Below are positions 17,501-32,127 of a stretch of DNA of 64,000 nt, in pieces (positions within the stretch are counted from its first letter, which is position 1; each line of letters begins with the position of its first letter). A program made the position numbers and the translations under genes. The DNA comes from Cololabis saira (lineage: Eukaryota; Chordata; Actinopteri; Beloniformes; Belonidae): NCBI RefSeq assembly GCF_033807715.1, contig NC_084596.1:30822879-30886878 (forward strand). The letters are read 5' to 3'. A model generated the notes under the pieces. It was not told the DNA's origin, ran no database searches, and worked only from the letters and a program-made list of their open reading frames with translations.

Positions 17501-20500
17501 GAGCACACTGAGTTTTGTCGTGACCTAAGATATAATATGAAATGAAAATTTAATCAGAGCTCAGAAAATCTGACATCAGATATTTTTTTCAGTCCGTTTT
17601 ATCTTCAGCCTCATTGAGATGGTTAGTTATCGATTTCAATGCTGAGTAAACAACTGAAGCTGCTCATTATTTAAGGCTTTGATGCAAAGCTTTCAGAGGC
17701 GATGTTAAATATTCCTGGAATTATCACCACTGTGGGTATTTCATTATTTTCCTTGCAGCCTTTTGTTCATGAAATCTTTAGCATGGTGACTGGACCAACT
17801 ATCTGCCTCACACACGCGCACACTATTGCACGTCTTTACAAAGGAGGTGCCAACACCTTCACCAGGGACCAGAGTTCCCTGCTGTCAGTCACTGAGTCGC
17901 TGCAGTGATGAAATTGGACACTTCGATGGCAGATGATGAGTGTTTTCCGTTCAATTACCCCACCCCACAAATTCCCATGCAACCTGTGATTCAACACAAA
18001 GGATTTATTGGGGAGGGTCCGGTCCCTCACCCCTGCATGTGCTCCGATATCGACCCCCCCCTCCATGTGTTCTTCAGTACTAAGACATTTCCCCTTTAAA
18101 AAAATGCTCCTATAGATATATTCTTATTCTAGCGTTATCTTTATCTATTTTTTCCAACTTTACAGCTTGATTTGATGAACTGTCAACTTTCTCAGAGTAC
18201 AGTTGCTGGTTGCAGCAGACATTTCCTTTGTGTGTGTGTGAAAATGTTCTGATAAACCCAGTATACACTTAAAAATAAGGATAGTTACCACTTTTTGGAG
18301 CAGCTGGGGCAGTTTCATCGTGGTTCCTTGATGGTTTCTGTCATTTACATACACTTTTTTGTCACTTTCACTCTCCTTATTAGTCATCTGATTAACCTGC
18401 ATCAGTGTCTTCCTTTAGGGGTGACCTTTTTCTCTCATTTCCATGACCCTCTTAATTTTCACCAACCAGCCACTAACAGGTGACACAAGTAAACACTCCT
18501 CATCTAGTTAAAATTCAATATTTCACTGGTATTCATATGCATTTTATTTTGGCATTTACCACCTACTGTAACTGCAACTTCTTTCAGGCTAAATAATCTT
18601 CAAACATACGTACCAACACTGTTGAACCACGTTAGGCGGCTCCTCCAGCAGGTCAGCGGTGAGCCTGTCAGCATTTTTTATTTTTTTGCTCAAGAAATGC
18701 ATCCGAGTCTAAAGTGTTCATTTGGTCTCCAAAGTCCCCACACATCAATCTGACGGGACCTGATAGCATCTGTAGGAAGTAATCCTAATCCACAAAACCC
18801 ACAGAGCCCAAACGATCTATTCCTAACATCTCAGCACCAGATGTTCTATGTCCAGACTCTTTTGGGAGCTCAAAGAGGACCTGCTTACTATGAAAGCAGC
18901 ACCAACTTTTTTTTTTTCAATTTAATTTGAAGGAGCCACTCTCGCAGTTTCCCATCTGTAACTGTCAGGAAAAACCACCCAAAGTAACTTTGGACTCCCG
19001 TTCCACCCATCTGCTGCAACAACTGCAAATGGCTTTACGGCACTTTGTCATACATCAACAGTGATGGAGCTGTCCTGAAGGCTGAAGCAAGTAAGAGACT
19101 CAAGACGTAGTAAATCTTGGACAATGTCGTAAAAGCGGCTAAACTTCTAAAACTAAAGAAGTGCCTTGAGCTAAAAACTGCAGAAGTTATGAAGGCATAA
19201 TGTTGTGCCCTATTGGGGTATTCATTCCACCAACACTATTCTTCGAAATAAGATTTATTCCTCACTATTTCTGCTGTGTACCCCTGTCTCTCTTATTTGC
19301 TTAGATTTACACGCTGCATTTGATAAAACTGGAATTTGTGACTTTTGTAGCAGCAAAGCTACCACTCCAGGCCGGTTATGACCAGCTTGTGACAGAATTA
19401 CAGAACAGAATTTGCAATTCAGGTAGAATTGTAACTTTGTGATTCATTTAATAAACTAATAATTATATATTAGCAGGCACAGGCTTGTAAGTTTTGTTTG
19501 TATTTCCATCTGAGGGATGCAACTAAATTATTGCATAGTGATTGATGTTTGGGTTGGTTTAAGTGCACTTATTTTTATTTGCCATCAATAAGCGCATCGG
19601 CCAAAAGGTGAGCACTAAATGACCCCTTTAACACAGGCTAAGTAATGAAAAGTGTTTTTAAAAGCTTCCTGTCTGTGTGCTATTATCGTAATTCAAATAT
19701 TCCTATAAGCAGTTGACTCAAAGATTATCCCCGTCCGTGGTGACTGACAGCTACCTCAATTTCCAAATTAGATATGTGGCAAAAGGAGAAAAACCTTCAG
19801 GAATAAAGCAAACACTTAGTTTGAATAGTTTGTTTTCGAGACAAATGTGTTTGATTCTTTCAAAAAGTCTGTCCATTAGTGAGCTTGAGGAGCCAAACGT
19901 ATCAGCAGACTGAAGAAATCCATATTTGTGCTGCATACACACTTGTCACACTTGTCAGTAAACTCATTTACTCAAGGCTGAGGCTGCACGCTCACATGCA
20001 TATGCTCTCTGCATTATGTAGAGTCTGATCAAAAATTAATGGAGCAGAAATGTCCTTGAAAGGTACAAGATGCCTCGAAAACTGAAAGTGGGGAGTCTAA
20101 AAAGTTCTCCCTGCTAAATTGAACCCTTTCTGCGTTTCACCCTGTAAGTTGTTGATTTGTAGAATATGCACACATGAATGGTTTTACCGTCCTCCGTGGG
20201 CTGCTGCAGGCAAATTGCCGGTGCATTCTGGGTGACCAGAAAAGGGGGGGAAAAAGCCAACAAAACAAGGCCTGAGAAATAAGTCTCAATGACAGAGTGG
20301 GACTTGCAGCACAGAACAGACTATATGCAATTCTCTCCTGTGAGAACTCGTGCTGGTGGTTTGACGTTTTGTGATTTAAATGTCAAATGTTGGAGCTCAC
20401 AAACTGAGAATTGTATACATCAGCTGTCAGAGAGATGAAAACATGGCAACATGTGACTGAACTCAAATGAAGGTTTTACAAACCCTGACAAGCCTGCAAA

Positions 20501-20756
20501 TCCCTGAATCCCACCGGCTCTGCATACACATGCGATGGAAATGTCCAGTTCAGTACCGTATGATAGTTTACAGCCCTGCTGTGATAGGGAAGATATCATG
20601 TGCCGTGAAGTTCACAGATGGAGTTCATCCGTTGGGAGGAACATACTCTGTTGTTTTTTGTCCATCTGTCTCCATTCCCTTGTCTTTAATCTTACTGTAT
20701 CCTTTTACTGTTCCCAAAACTCTTACAGTCATGTGCAAAAGTTAATGCCCCCTCTC
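14586..20756. other. No gene recognised
   Basis: About 6 kb of intronic sequence. A purine-rich stretch (15440-15700) carries an open frame from 15256 to 15555 with no family features. No transposon ends were recognised. Old, decayed repeats may be present near 17000-17260. Confidence 0.5.
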
Positions 20757-21105
20757 TTAAAGGAGCTTGAGGCCGGATTGTGGCAAGATTTATGAAAAAA
20801 ATCTGTATACATTTTAAGTTTTCTAGTAATAATGTCAGATGAAGCGTTCCAAACCAAAAAGAATGAGCCCTCTAGTGTATCTCTCCGTTGCCTTGAACAG
20901 GCTGTGTGCTGCAAAATGTGCTGCAATTGTGGGACCGAATTTCCCGCGCTGTCCTGCGGATGTGACGTCAAATGACGCTGCATGTGCGTTCTCCCCGTTC
21001 TCCCGTGCCGGCTTCACTGTTGGCTGCAGTACCCACAACGGCCGTCGTGGTGAAGGGTGGCGCTAGAGAGTCTCATTTCTTAAAAGGAGCCTCATGCTCC
21101 TTTAA
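20757..21105. mobile_element. TTAA-flanked MITE, copy 1
   Basis: Body 20761-21101 starts AGGAGCTTGAGGCCGG and ends GGAGCCTCATGCTCCT; the ends are inverted repeats (AGGAGCTTGAGG / CCTCATGCTCCT). TTAA stands on both sides, which fits piggyBac- or Kolobok-type integration. It is close to 97% identical by eye to the second copy at 45692-46039 and in the same orientation. The interior is GC-rich around 20938-21065, and it has no transposase. Confidence 0.85.
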
Positions 21106-24100
21106 TGCCTGCCATGGCTTAAGGTCCCACCAGAGCATTTTAATTGTGTTTAACTTTGACTACACTAGACTATATATTGTTTAATATCTTTACTTTAACT
21201 TTTCAGCTGCAAGTAGTCATGGTCGTGAGGCTGCAACACAACTCCTCATCATCAACACAACCATCATCACTCCTCTTCTTTTGTGTTTGAGGGTGCTGTA
21301 AGGAAAGTAGCTTTTAAACATTACTTTTAACCTGGGAATTAAGGAATTATGCAATTATAGATTAATTTATAAATCTGTCCATAATAACAAAATAGATATA
21401 CACATTTATGCCATAATATGATTAGAATATAATAGATAATAGTTAGCTATTCTTTGATATTCAGTGATGTTTTTATTTATTTCTGGAGAAAAACATTGAC
21501 ACTGGCTGCATTCAACTATATTTGCTTGATAAAATACTGTCTGCAGACAGGGACAGACTATGACATCAGTAAACAATATCACTGCTGAAAACACCAACTT
21601 GATACTGAACTTTGATATTTCCATCTTTTTTTTTGTTCAACTTTGTCTTCATATTGCTTTAATCTCTGTTATTTTATGACATTTACCAGTCAGCTTGAGA
21701 TCCTGGTTCCTTTTTCAAATCATGTCTTTAATGTATATTATATGTGTATTTTAGGGGTGTACACTGTTAATTCAAATTTAATTCAAATTCTAAAATGCTG
21801 TATTAATCCCCAAAGGGGAAACTAATTAAATTGTAGAAAAGCAAAGATTATTAGGATGTCACTTTGAGCTCACAGACTATGTTGGTTGGCATACAGGCCT
21901 GGTGCAGCCATTCACCCTGTCAATCAGAGCCGTAAGTCTGCAGTTGAGATTTCATATTAAGACACCAGCAACATTTGCCTGACAGTGACACAGTAATCAA
22001 AGCAGAAAAAACATCTCTCCAGCTCATCCAGTCTAGCCAGAGGCAAAAGAAAATGTTTTCTGATTTCTGTGATTCCCACTGCTCAAGTTTCTGCCAGTGG
22101 CCCCAATCACAGGTACAGATTTACACATTTTTCTTCTACATTAGGACGACACCACACACTCGAAGTTTCGCTTTTATGGGCTCTGAGAATATAAATCTGA
22201 TTTAAAAAGCCACAGTGCAGGTAGAGTAATAATGACATTTGTTTGCAGTTGCACCTGTGTCTTATATAATGCTAGTCAGGGGTGGAAAGGGTTTTTTGAG
22301 CTATTTTAGTTATATTTCCAAGGACAAATAGTAAGTGTCAGGGGCATCTCTGTATCCTGCATCTTGAAGTTTGTCCGAAACTCTAGTAGTGCTTAATCCA
22401 TAATGATCAATTAATTTTTGTTGTAAGATGCATGCTTCTAAAATGTTTGTCTTTCATCGGTGTCTTTCTGTCTTTACATGAAATTGTTCTTACTTACTAA
22501 ACCAAATGCTGTCCAAAAACAGGCAGAAGAACACTTTAGTTAATATTTGGACTCTCTATGGTTTGTGACAATAGATGTCTTTGTTACCTGTGATGCGGGA
22601 TTATGCTGTGAAATCTCAGGTTTTAGCAAGGTTTACAAGAGGGATTACGTATTGTACTTGATTCACGGTTATTATGAGCAGATAATGCACAAGTATAAAG
22701 GCAAATGTACCTCCAAAAAACAAAAGGAAACAGTTTCCTGAGCAGAAGAAAGGAAGGGCAGCAGATGCATTAATCATCTCAAAGAGTCTCACCGCTGTCA
22801 GAAGTAGGCGGTGTTCCCAAATGGCAAGAGAATAGGAGACTGCAGCAAAACACTGGTTCATAGTTCTGCTGCTTACTGTAGATACTGGGACATTTTTCAA
22901 ACTGGGAAGTATGAATTTTCTTTTGTTATGGTATTTTTTTCATTAACAGAAACAGTGATTTTGTCATGTGGAGTCTCTCCCACTATGGAGGCTCAGCAAA
23001 AGGACCTAATAGTACAAGACTAAGCATATAATATATTTCCAATGTGGGCAATAGAGTTCTTTCTAAACCACATAACAAAACCTGCCCACTTTCTGCAGTT
23101 AAGCCTGAAAACAATGAACAGTTCAGATTTACTGGAAGCCATGACGTCTCATGCCAGCCTCCCCATCGTTATTTTCACTCAGATTCACCTCAGGCTTTAT
23201 TTGCTGTACTTAGGGAGTCTGTAACACAACTCTGTAACTCAGATTTTAAAAGGGAAAGATACTGCAGAAACCGTGAAACCTGCACCCAGTGCCGTGAACA
23301 GAAATGTAGTGAAATAGTTGAAAAGGATACTTTTGTAGCACATCCCTGCGGTGTCATAACCGAAGCATCAGTTGAGTCCAATTTTGAAAAGGCGCCTAAT
23401 TGTCTTCTTTATAATTATCTACAGGAAAGCAGGAAATCGTCATATAAGACAACATAGAAGTAGGACTTAGAATACCCAACTTACATCGCGCTCCTCTCTC
23501 TTGCATTCAATTAAGTTTTTCTTTCTTTCTTTGATAATTCACCAGTGAACTGCTGACTTGGGTTTTCAACACAATGATCTAGTCCTCAAACTTCTCAAAG
23601 CAGCTACGGCTTTGTGTAACATTATCAGCTATGCAGAATAACACAGCATTTACAGCTTACAGTAAGGAAAACGGTGTATTCCTGGTTTAGAACAGAAAAT
23701 GCCCCAAATTAATGAAAATGTAATTGAAAGGTGTGTTCTTCGACTGAAATGAATAAAACTACTTGATCTTTCTAAGTGACTTGATGCCATTTGTACTAGA
23801 TGTATTTCTACAAGTTAAACCCTTTTTATGACGTGGTCTGTCACGCCGGTTGCCCCACAAAGCCGAGATCGTTTGTTTTAATGTCACATCTCTGCTTACT
23901 GGTTGTTTTCATTGTTCTTGTTCAGGAAAGTGTAGTGAATAAATTCAGTCATGTTGTACAGTAGCCTCTCCTCTTGATTATTGACCTTGCCTCTGTTTCA
24001 GAAGGACATTGGACTTTACCAAGCCAGTGCATTTCAGAAAGTTTCTTTAGAGATATACAATGCCTTGTGCATTATTGAATTTATAACTGTGAGATGTATT

Positions 24101-24327
24101 AACCTTGGGTATCTCACAGTGTGCTGTCAGCCAAGAATTAATTTATCTTGGACCCGGGTCATGCTGAGACTGACAAGTACATACACTTCACTGCAGCAGC
24201 CGGCTCTGTTGGAGTTAATCAAAATGTCAATTCATGGTCCATCTACTATCAAATAAATAATATAATTTATAAACTAGCACTGCAGATGCTAAATATGGAG
24301 ACTCAGTGCCAGTCTGCAACCATAGAG
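21106..24327. other. No gene recognised
   Basis: Intronic sequence; nothing identified. An open frame at 23044-23457 has no family features. Confidence 0.55.
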
Positions 24328-24624
24328 CAATGGTTCTGAAACACTGCATAGGAGATCGCCAGGTGTGCCGCGGGAAATGATCCAATTTCACACAGGTGAA
24401 AACAAGAAACACAAAACAAGAAAAAAAAAATTGTGAAAAGTTTCCCATTGTTGTGTCTAATGTGCAGTTTGATGCATAGTCGGTTGCAGCAGGTAACACC
24501 CTGATGACTTTATGAGACAGTAAAAATCCATACAAGAGGTGGTGGTGACTAAACATACATTTTTGAGTGTTTTTTTTAATTCTAAAAAAATGTGTCATGC
24601 TTCAACAAAGCTCGAAAAACACTA
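24328..24624. mobile_element. Degraded hAT-like MITE
   Basis: Begins CAATGGTTCTGAAACACTG, then GGAGATCGCCAGGTGTGCCG, a stretch I remember from hAT elements of the CAGTGGTTCTCAAA type. It ends GCTCGAAAAACACTA, a decayed inverse of the left end. Flanking 8-mers do not match well, so no target duplication is claimed. Confidence 0.55.
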
Positions 24625-25580
24625 TTTTAGATGACGGTTACACGTTTAGCCGGCAGTAACATTTCAATGATTTCAGCAAGCGTAAAAAAATTGGTTTCAC
24701 AACACAAAGTAATTATTAATTCAAAATCCTAATTCAAACCCCATTTTCTAGTTAAAACATGACACATTTTGACCTAAAAGTAGAACTCGAAAATGCGGTT
24801 AGTTTATGGGGGCGGGTGCAACACTTTAAATGGAAAGTTTTTCCGTGGATGAAAAAAAAAAAATTCTTCTTCACTATATTTCCTCTTGTCAAAGTAAAAA
24901 ATATAGTTTTAAAACACTCCTGATTAACCTTTGTGTAATTTGGCCAGCTTCAAAGCATCTATGTGTTTTCCATTAGAGTGGAGTTTTCACTTTCTAATGT
25001 GCCAAGAAGTAATAGGCTCATTACCGCCCTTTGAGGTTGGGGGCTCGCTCGTACATCACAGTAGTTGAGAAGCCCAGTTTCAGTGGATACTTTTTGCTTC
25101 ATGGCCACAAAGGGCAATGATGACCCTTTTAAACTGTTGTAGCAAACAAATGACTTAAACGTTCATACTCCTCAGTGTAAAGTTTGGATGAGCCAAAGCC
25201 TTCATTTATACTTGGCAGTGGGCGGTGCAGCTCCCGCCACACACTTCATTATATGGCATATTACCATCCGATGGTTCCGGGATGAATTCAGGATAAATTA
25301 TTTCAGATGCTAAGTCCGAATGAATAACAGCTGTTTGTGCTAGTGGTTTAGTTTCAGCAGAATTCAGAAGCATTACCAAAATGTTTTTTATGTTTATGTT
25401 GGCAATATTGGCAGTTAATAGCAATTGCATTTGTTTCAACTCGTATCTCTTAAAAAGCTCATTCATAGTTCTAGCCGTCTTTACACCACTTTAATTGCAT
25501 CTTAAGCTGTGGAGATAAAATAAAAGAATAGCATATATGTCCAGGCCCATATTTATCGGTAATATACAGGGTGTAGCCAC
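24625..25580. other. No gene recognised
   Basis: Intronic sequence; nothing identified. Confidence 0.5.
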
Positions 25581-25656
25581 CAATAGTGCCGGTTCCAAGC
25601 CTGGATAAATGAGGAGGGTTGTGTCAGGAACCGTATCCGATGTTGAACGTATGCCA
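25581..25656 (+). mobile_element. RTE-like LINE 3' tail fragment
   Basis: Contains TGCCGGTTCCAAGCCTGGAT, then AAATGAGGAGGGTTGTGTCA and a GGAACCGTATCC block. This order matches the 3' end of fish RTE-type LINEs as I remember it (tCCCAAGCCCGGATAAATGG, then GGAGGGTTGCGTCAGGAAGG). It lies about 240 bp upstream of the exon at 25900 and is diverged, so old. Confidence 0.6.
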
Positions 25657-25899
25657 AGACACTAAGCAGAACACAGTCCCTGCTGTGGGACTGTGTCTGA
25701 TTTTCATTAACCACTTTTCAGTAAATTCTCATTTATGATTACTTTGGTCGCTTTCAAGTTATATCAGTTACCAGTGTCAGTTTTTCATTCTTTAATGTTG
25801 GGGTACCAGCACATTTGTCCACTTGTGTACCCCTAATTTCTGTTCCCCGCTAAAGGACCCTTGTTTCTTTCTAATATTCTCATATGATTTTGCTTGCAG

Positions 25900-26087
25900 T
25901 TGGGGGAGGACACCTTCAATCGTGCCAAGTTGTTGAACGTTGGCTACACGGAGGCCCTGAAGGACGCTGAGTACGACTGCTTCATCTTCAGCGACGTGGA
26001 TCTGATCCCTATGGACGACCGCAACCTCTACCATTGTTACGATCAACCAAGACACTTCGCCATCGCCATGGACAAATTTGGTTTCAG
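25900..26087 (+). CDS. b4galt2: Internal exon of beta-1,4-galactosyltransferase (b4galt2-like), DVD-motif exon
   Basis: This exon encodes 62 complete codons plus two bases of a split Arg codon. The peptide begins LGEDTFNRAKLLNVG, has SDVDL in the middle and ends AIAMDKFGF. The family are Golgi type II membrane enzymes that move galactose from UDP-Gal to GlcNAc-terminated glycans; the DVD triplet binds Mn2+ and the donor, and FNRAKLLNVG is a family signature. The acceptor TTGCAG precedes position 25900 and the donor GTGAGT starts at 26088. The 188-bp length equals, as I recall, the matching exon of mammalian B4GALT1. GEDTFNRAKL, DDRNLY and HFAIAMDKFGFR fit B4GALT2 better than B4GALT1 (AGDTIFNRAKL, SVAMDKFGFS) or B4GALT3. 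Paralogue assignment is by memory; a fish-specific duplicate is possible. Start codon, transmembrane anchor and stem lie outside the window. Confidence 0.95.
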
Positions 26088-27043
26088 GTGAGTCGTGTAA
26101 TCCTTTCCAGAGCTGTTTGAAATTACATATACAGACATCTGTATCAGTATCTCTGTATGTGTGACCGTATTGTTGCAGGAGGGCTACATATCTGCATCCA
26201 TGTTCAGATCCTTGTTGTCAATGTAAAGCATCTGAAATGTAATGAATTATTACATAAATATGTTATCAATTATCTATTAGAGAACTGCAGAGATGGCCAA
26301 CAGCCTTTGTTTCCACAATTATCTTAAAAATATTTGAGTAAATCTTATCATGCCTTTAAATCTTTGTCTCCTCCCATAAATTTGCATGAAAATCCACCAG
26401 TGTTCTGCTGCCACTTTGATTCTGATGTCCTTCTGTAGTCTGAACAAGAGCATAAGTTACAAAGCGTAGCAAAGCAACCTCGACTGCAGCGGGTACAAAG
26501 ACCTTTATTAACAGTGAAAACATTGTGCAAACTGCAACTGTTACCCCAACGAAAAGTCAGCTGTATTTTGCTGTTTCAGCGAAGAGCTGCAGAAATCCAA
26601 TTGTGTGTTTTATCCAATTTGTTTCAGAGAAACGCTGACTGATGTAGGAATGTGGAAAGTTCCCCTTGCATGAAGAAATTTGATCAAATGTATGAAGTAT
26701 TAAAAAGCAGTTACTCAATTAATGGACAAGAAAAATATTAGCAATTGAGAGAGAAATTATTACATTGTTTTCCAACTTTTGTATATAGAGAAATCTGAAA
26801 AGTGTAGCGTGCTTTTGTGTTCAGGCCCCCTTGAGTCGATACTTTGTAGAACCTCTTTTCAATGCAATTACATCTGCACGTCTTGCGGGGTATGTTTCTA
26901 CTAGCTTTGCAAATCTCAAGGCAAAAATCATTGCCCGTTCTTCTTCTTCTTAAAACAAATCCTCAAGCTCAGATTGAATTGGAGAGAATGTGTGAGCAGC
27001 AGTTTTCAAATCAATCAGATTCTTAGGTCTATACTTTGACTTT

Positions 27044-28347
27044 CTAACGCCTGAATATGCTTTGATCTAAACCAGTCCATTGTAGCTCTGGTGGGATGTT
27101 TAGGTGACCTTCCAGCCTAGTCTCAAGTCTTTTGCAGCCTGAGACAGGTTTTTTCTTCCAGAATTGCCCTGTACGTAGTTCCATCCATTCTTTCATCAAC
27201 TCTGACCAGGTTCCCTGTCCCTGCACCGGAAAAGTATCCCCACATCATGATGCTGCCACCACCATGCTTCATAGTGGGGATGGTGTATTCAGGCTGATTT
27301 GCAGTGTTAGTTTTCCACCATATTCTATTTTCCATTTATGGCCATAAACTTCAACTTTGGTCTCATCTGAACAGAGCACCTTCTTCCACATGTTCCACAT
27401 GTTCTTCAACTACCTTTCAACAATTATTTTCTCCTTGTAGCACCCTATAATGTAATAATTTCCTGAAAATGTAATAACGCCTGAAAATGTAATAACATTT
27501 GCACTTAACTCACTCGAAAATGTAATAAAACCCAATAATGTAATAACTTCACCAATAATGTAATAAAATATCCTGACGGATATTGTAATACAATTTTTAC
27601 CGATAATGTAATACCTTACTACGTTATTGGGAATTTATTACATGGTACTCAAAGTCTGCAATTTAACCCAATAGTCATTCTGGTGATTCAAATCCACCGT
27701 ATATAACATTCTTAGATACTTAAAACACAAAATGTAGAACTCTGGACTGAAAATGAACATATATATTGCATTATCTGTCAAGTATTACATTATCAGTTTT
27801 GGGAAGAAAAAAAAGACCCACCTAAAAAATTTAATAAATTCCCAATAATGTAATAAGGTATTACATTATCGGTAAAAATGTTATTACAATATCAGTCAGG
27901 ATATTTTATTACATTATTGGTGAAGTTATTATATTATTGGATTTTATTACATTTTTGAATGAGTTAAGTGCAAATTTTATTACATTTTCAGGCGTTATTA
28001 CATTTTCAGGAAATTATTACATTATAGGGTGCTACACTCCTTACCAATTTTTCTACAAAGGCCAGATTTGTTGAACAGACAACGAATACAGTAGTTCTCT
28101 CGTGGACAGATTCCCCCATCTGAGTTGCAGACCTTTGGAGTTCTCCAGAGTGACGATGGGCTGCTTCTCTAATTAGAACTTTGATGGCCGGTCCTGTCAG
28201 TTTAGGCTGACGTTCTTGGTTCCTCGTAGATTTGCAATTTTGCCATACTCTTTCTATTTTTGGATGATGGATTGAAGAGTGCTCCATTAGATGTTCAAAG
28301 CTTGGGACATTTTTTCTTACCTTATCCTGTTTTAAACTTCTCCACAA
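27044..28347 (-). pseudogene. Tc1-family transposase pseudogene
   Basis: Reading on the minus strand, the N-terminal half (28347-28040) has KLTGPAIKVLIREAAHRHS and a GESVHERTT stretch, matching the paired-type helix-turn-helix DNA-binding domain of Tc1 transposases. The C-terminal catalytic part (27335-27130) has [19 protein letters not shown], matching the conserved block around the central catalytic region. The two halves are split by a 593-bp insertion and carry frameshifts. Part of the middle region, where the first catalytic Asp belongs, is not recognisable. Non-functional. Confidence 0.82.
27440..28032. mobile_element. 593-bp non-autonomous element with ~200-bp inverted arms, TA target duplication
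   Basis: The left arm (27440-27643) starts GCACCCTATAATGTAATAAT; the right arm (27829-28032) ends with its inverse. TA at 27438-27439 and 28033-28034 flanks it, and removing the insert restores the continuity expected of the Tc1 sequence (CTCCTTG joined to CACTCC). The arms carry eight AATGTAATAA-like motifs. The 185-bp core is AT-rich and has no coding capacity. Superfamily uncertain; a TA duplication suits Tc1/mariner. Confidence 0.88.
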
Positions 28348-28655
28348 CTTTATCCCTGACCTGTCTGATGTTTTCCATGATTTTCATGATGCTGTTCATT
28401 TACTAATGTACTCTAACGGACCTCTGAGGTCTTCACAAAGCAGCTGCATTTACACTGAGAATAGTTTGCAGGATTATTAATTAGGTGACTTCAGAAAGCA
28501 ATTGGTCGTTCTGGATTTTATATCAGAGTATCAGGGTACATGAGCCAGAATACAAATCCACCGCACACTTTTCAGAATGTTATTTATGGAAAAAACTTTG
28601 TTTTTTAATTAAAGGATGTGCTATCCACAGGGTACGAACACTTTTTTTTCAAGTC

Positions 28656-30739
<2,084 letters not shown>

Positions 30740-31831
30740 CCCCTGAGGTACCCTAGCTGTGAACCACGCCCCTTTAGAAGCCCTCCAGAGCTTCAAAAAC
30801 CATTTAAAATCATATTTGAACAACCACATTATTCAAATGGAGATGCTTCTGCAAATACGATTAATAGAAAATAGTCTGATGGAGGTTTGGATGATATATG
30901 GCCTAATGTAAGTCAGTCTGACTTGCGTCTGTCTCGTTTTTCCTTAGCCAGTATATGTGGTCATCTAACGCACCGCTGCAATAAGCATTAATGCAGTACT
31001 CCACTTATTGGATAACTCCGGCAGTTCTAAACTGAGTAAAAGCCTTTAGAGTCCCAGTATGAAACCCTATAGCAGAGGGAGAACTGAGGATAAATCAAAA
31101 CTAAGGTGCCCATCTATATTCTTTCTCATCTCTTTTTTTTAATCTCTATTAATCATTTTCTATGATGCAGTAAAAGCTATTAGACTCTTAGATTATTTGT
31201 TGACTTTTACTTTATCTGATTGACTTTTTAATTTGAGAAGTGCGTTGTGTGCCAGTTATTTTGCATTTTAGAGGAAATTAATGGTTTATTTGAATGTTTT
31301 CTTAATTTAATTTCTTCCCAACCGTTTAAATTAGCAATTTGTTTATTTACTTGTTTCATTCCATTCATCCATTTCAATCTTATTTTTAATAATACTGATC
31401 TAGTAATTCTGTACTTTAAATTACATCAAGATACTTTGGTATAGAAACAGAATAGGTGCATTTTTTCATTGTTTCATTTGTCATTTTAGATATACTTTTT
31501 CATTCGAGGATCTATCTTTGATTTATAACTTTGCTGTAAATCTTTAAATATTAAAAGGACGTCTGTACATAATGCATTGTGGCTGCTTACAGGCACGGAG
31601 AGATTTGTTGAGAAAAAGAAAAACCTTAAAAAAACAGACTAGAATTTGCCAGTTTCAGACTGAATGTCCTTGGGACTGAGGAGACAAACCTAGAGAGTTT
31701 AGAAAAGGGCTTTTTTTTTCAATCTTGGTGATAAAAAACAGAAATTATCACACTGGGATCAAGTGTGTCTACTCACTGTTAAAAAAGACTTCTGACAACA
31801 TTAACTTCACTTTACAATGGTATTAAGAAGA

Positions 31832-31890
31832 TAATAATTATAATTATTATAATTATAAAAATTATTATTATTGTTATTATTATTATTGTA
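31832..31890. repeat. (ATT)n-rich simple repeat
   Basis: AATAATTATAATTATTATAA followed by ATT triplets. Confidence 0.85.
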
Positions 31891-32051
31891 AAAAAATATG
31901 TTTCCTCTCACCCTTTTTTTAAGCACACAGACACACAACCTGACTATGTTATTGCTCGGAAACGTTGGACAGAAACACACGGCCTCATTAGTTTCTGCTT
32001 GTCTTCTTTTGGCAGGGAGCTGTCATACATTTGACATTGCACACTGAATAG

Positions 32052-32052
<1 letters not shown>

Positions 32053-32123
<71 letters not shown>
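32053..32123. repeat. (CA)n microsatellite
   Basis: Pure CA run of about 70 bp. Confidence 0.98.

Positions 32124-32127
<4 letters not shown>

Larger units (their letters stand above)
26766..28655 (-). mobile_element. Tc1-like DNA transposon relic, interrupted by a nested element
   Basis: Inner terminal repeats are visible: CTGAAAAGTGTAGCGTGC near 26797 on the left and its diverged inverse ending GCACACTTTTCAG near 28557-28576 on the right. Between them, on the minus strand, are transposase fragments. The outer part of the left end does not match the right end, so the left boundary is approximate and probably truncated. The element lies in the intron between the two exons and is cut by the insertion at 27440-28032. 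Confidence 0.82.

Noticed and set aside
20839..21066. Open frames shared by 20.8-21.1 kb and 45.7-46.0 kb, on both strands
   Set aside because: The shared protein arises because both places carry the same MITE; no transposase motif is present.
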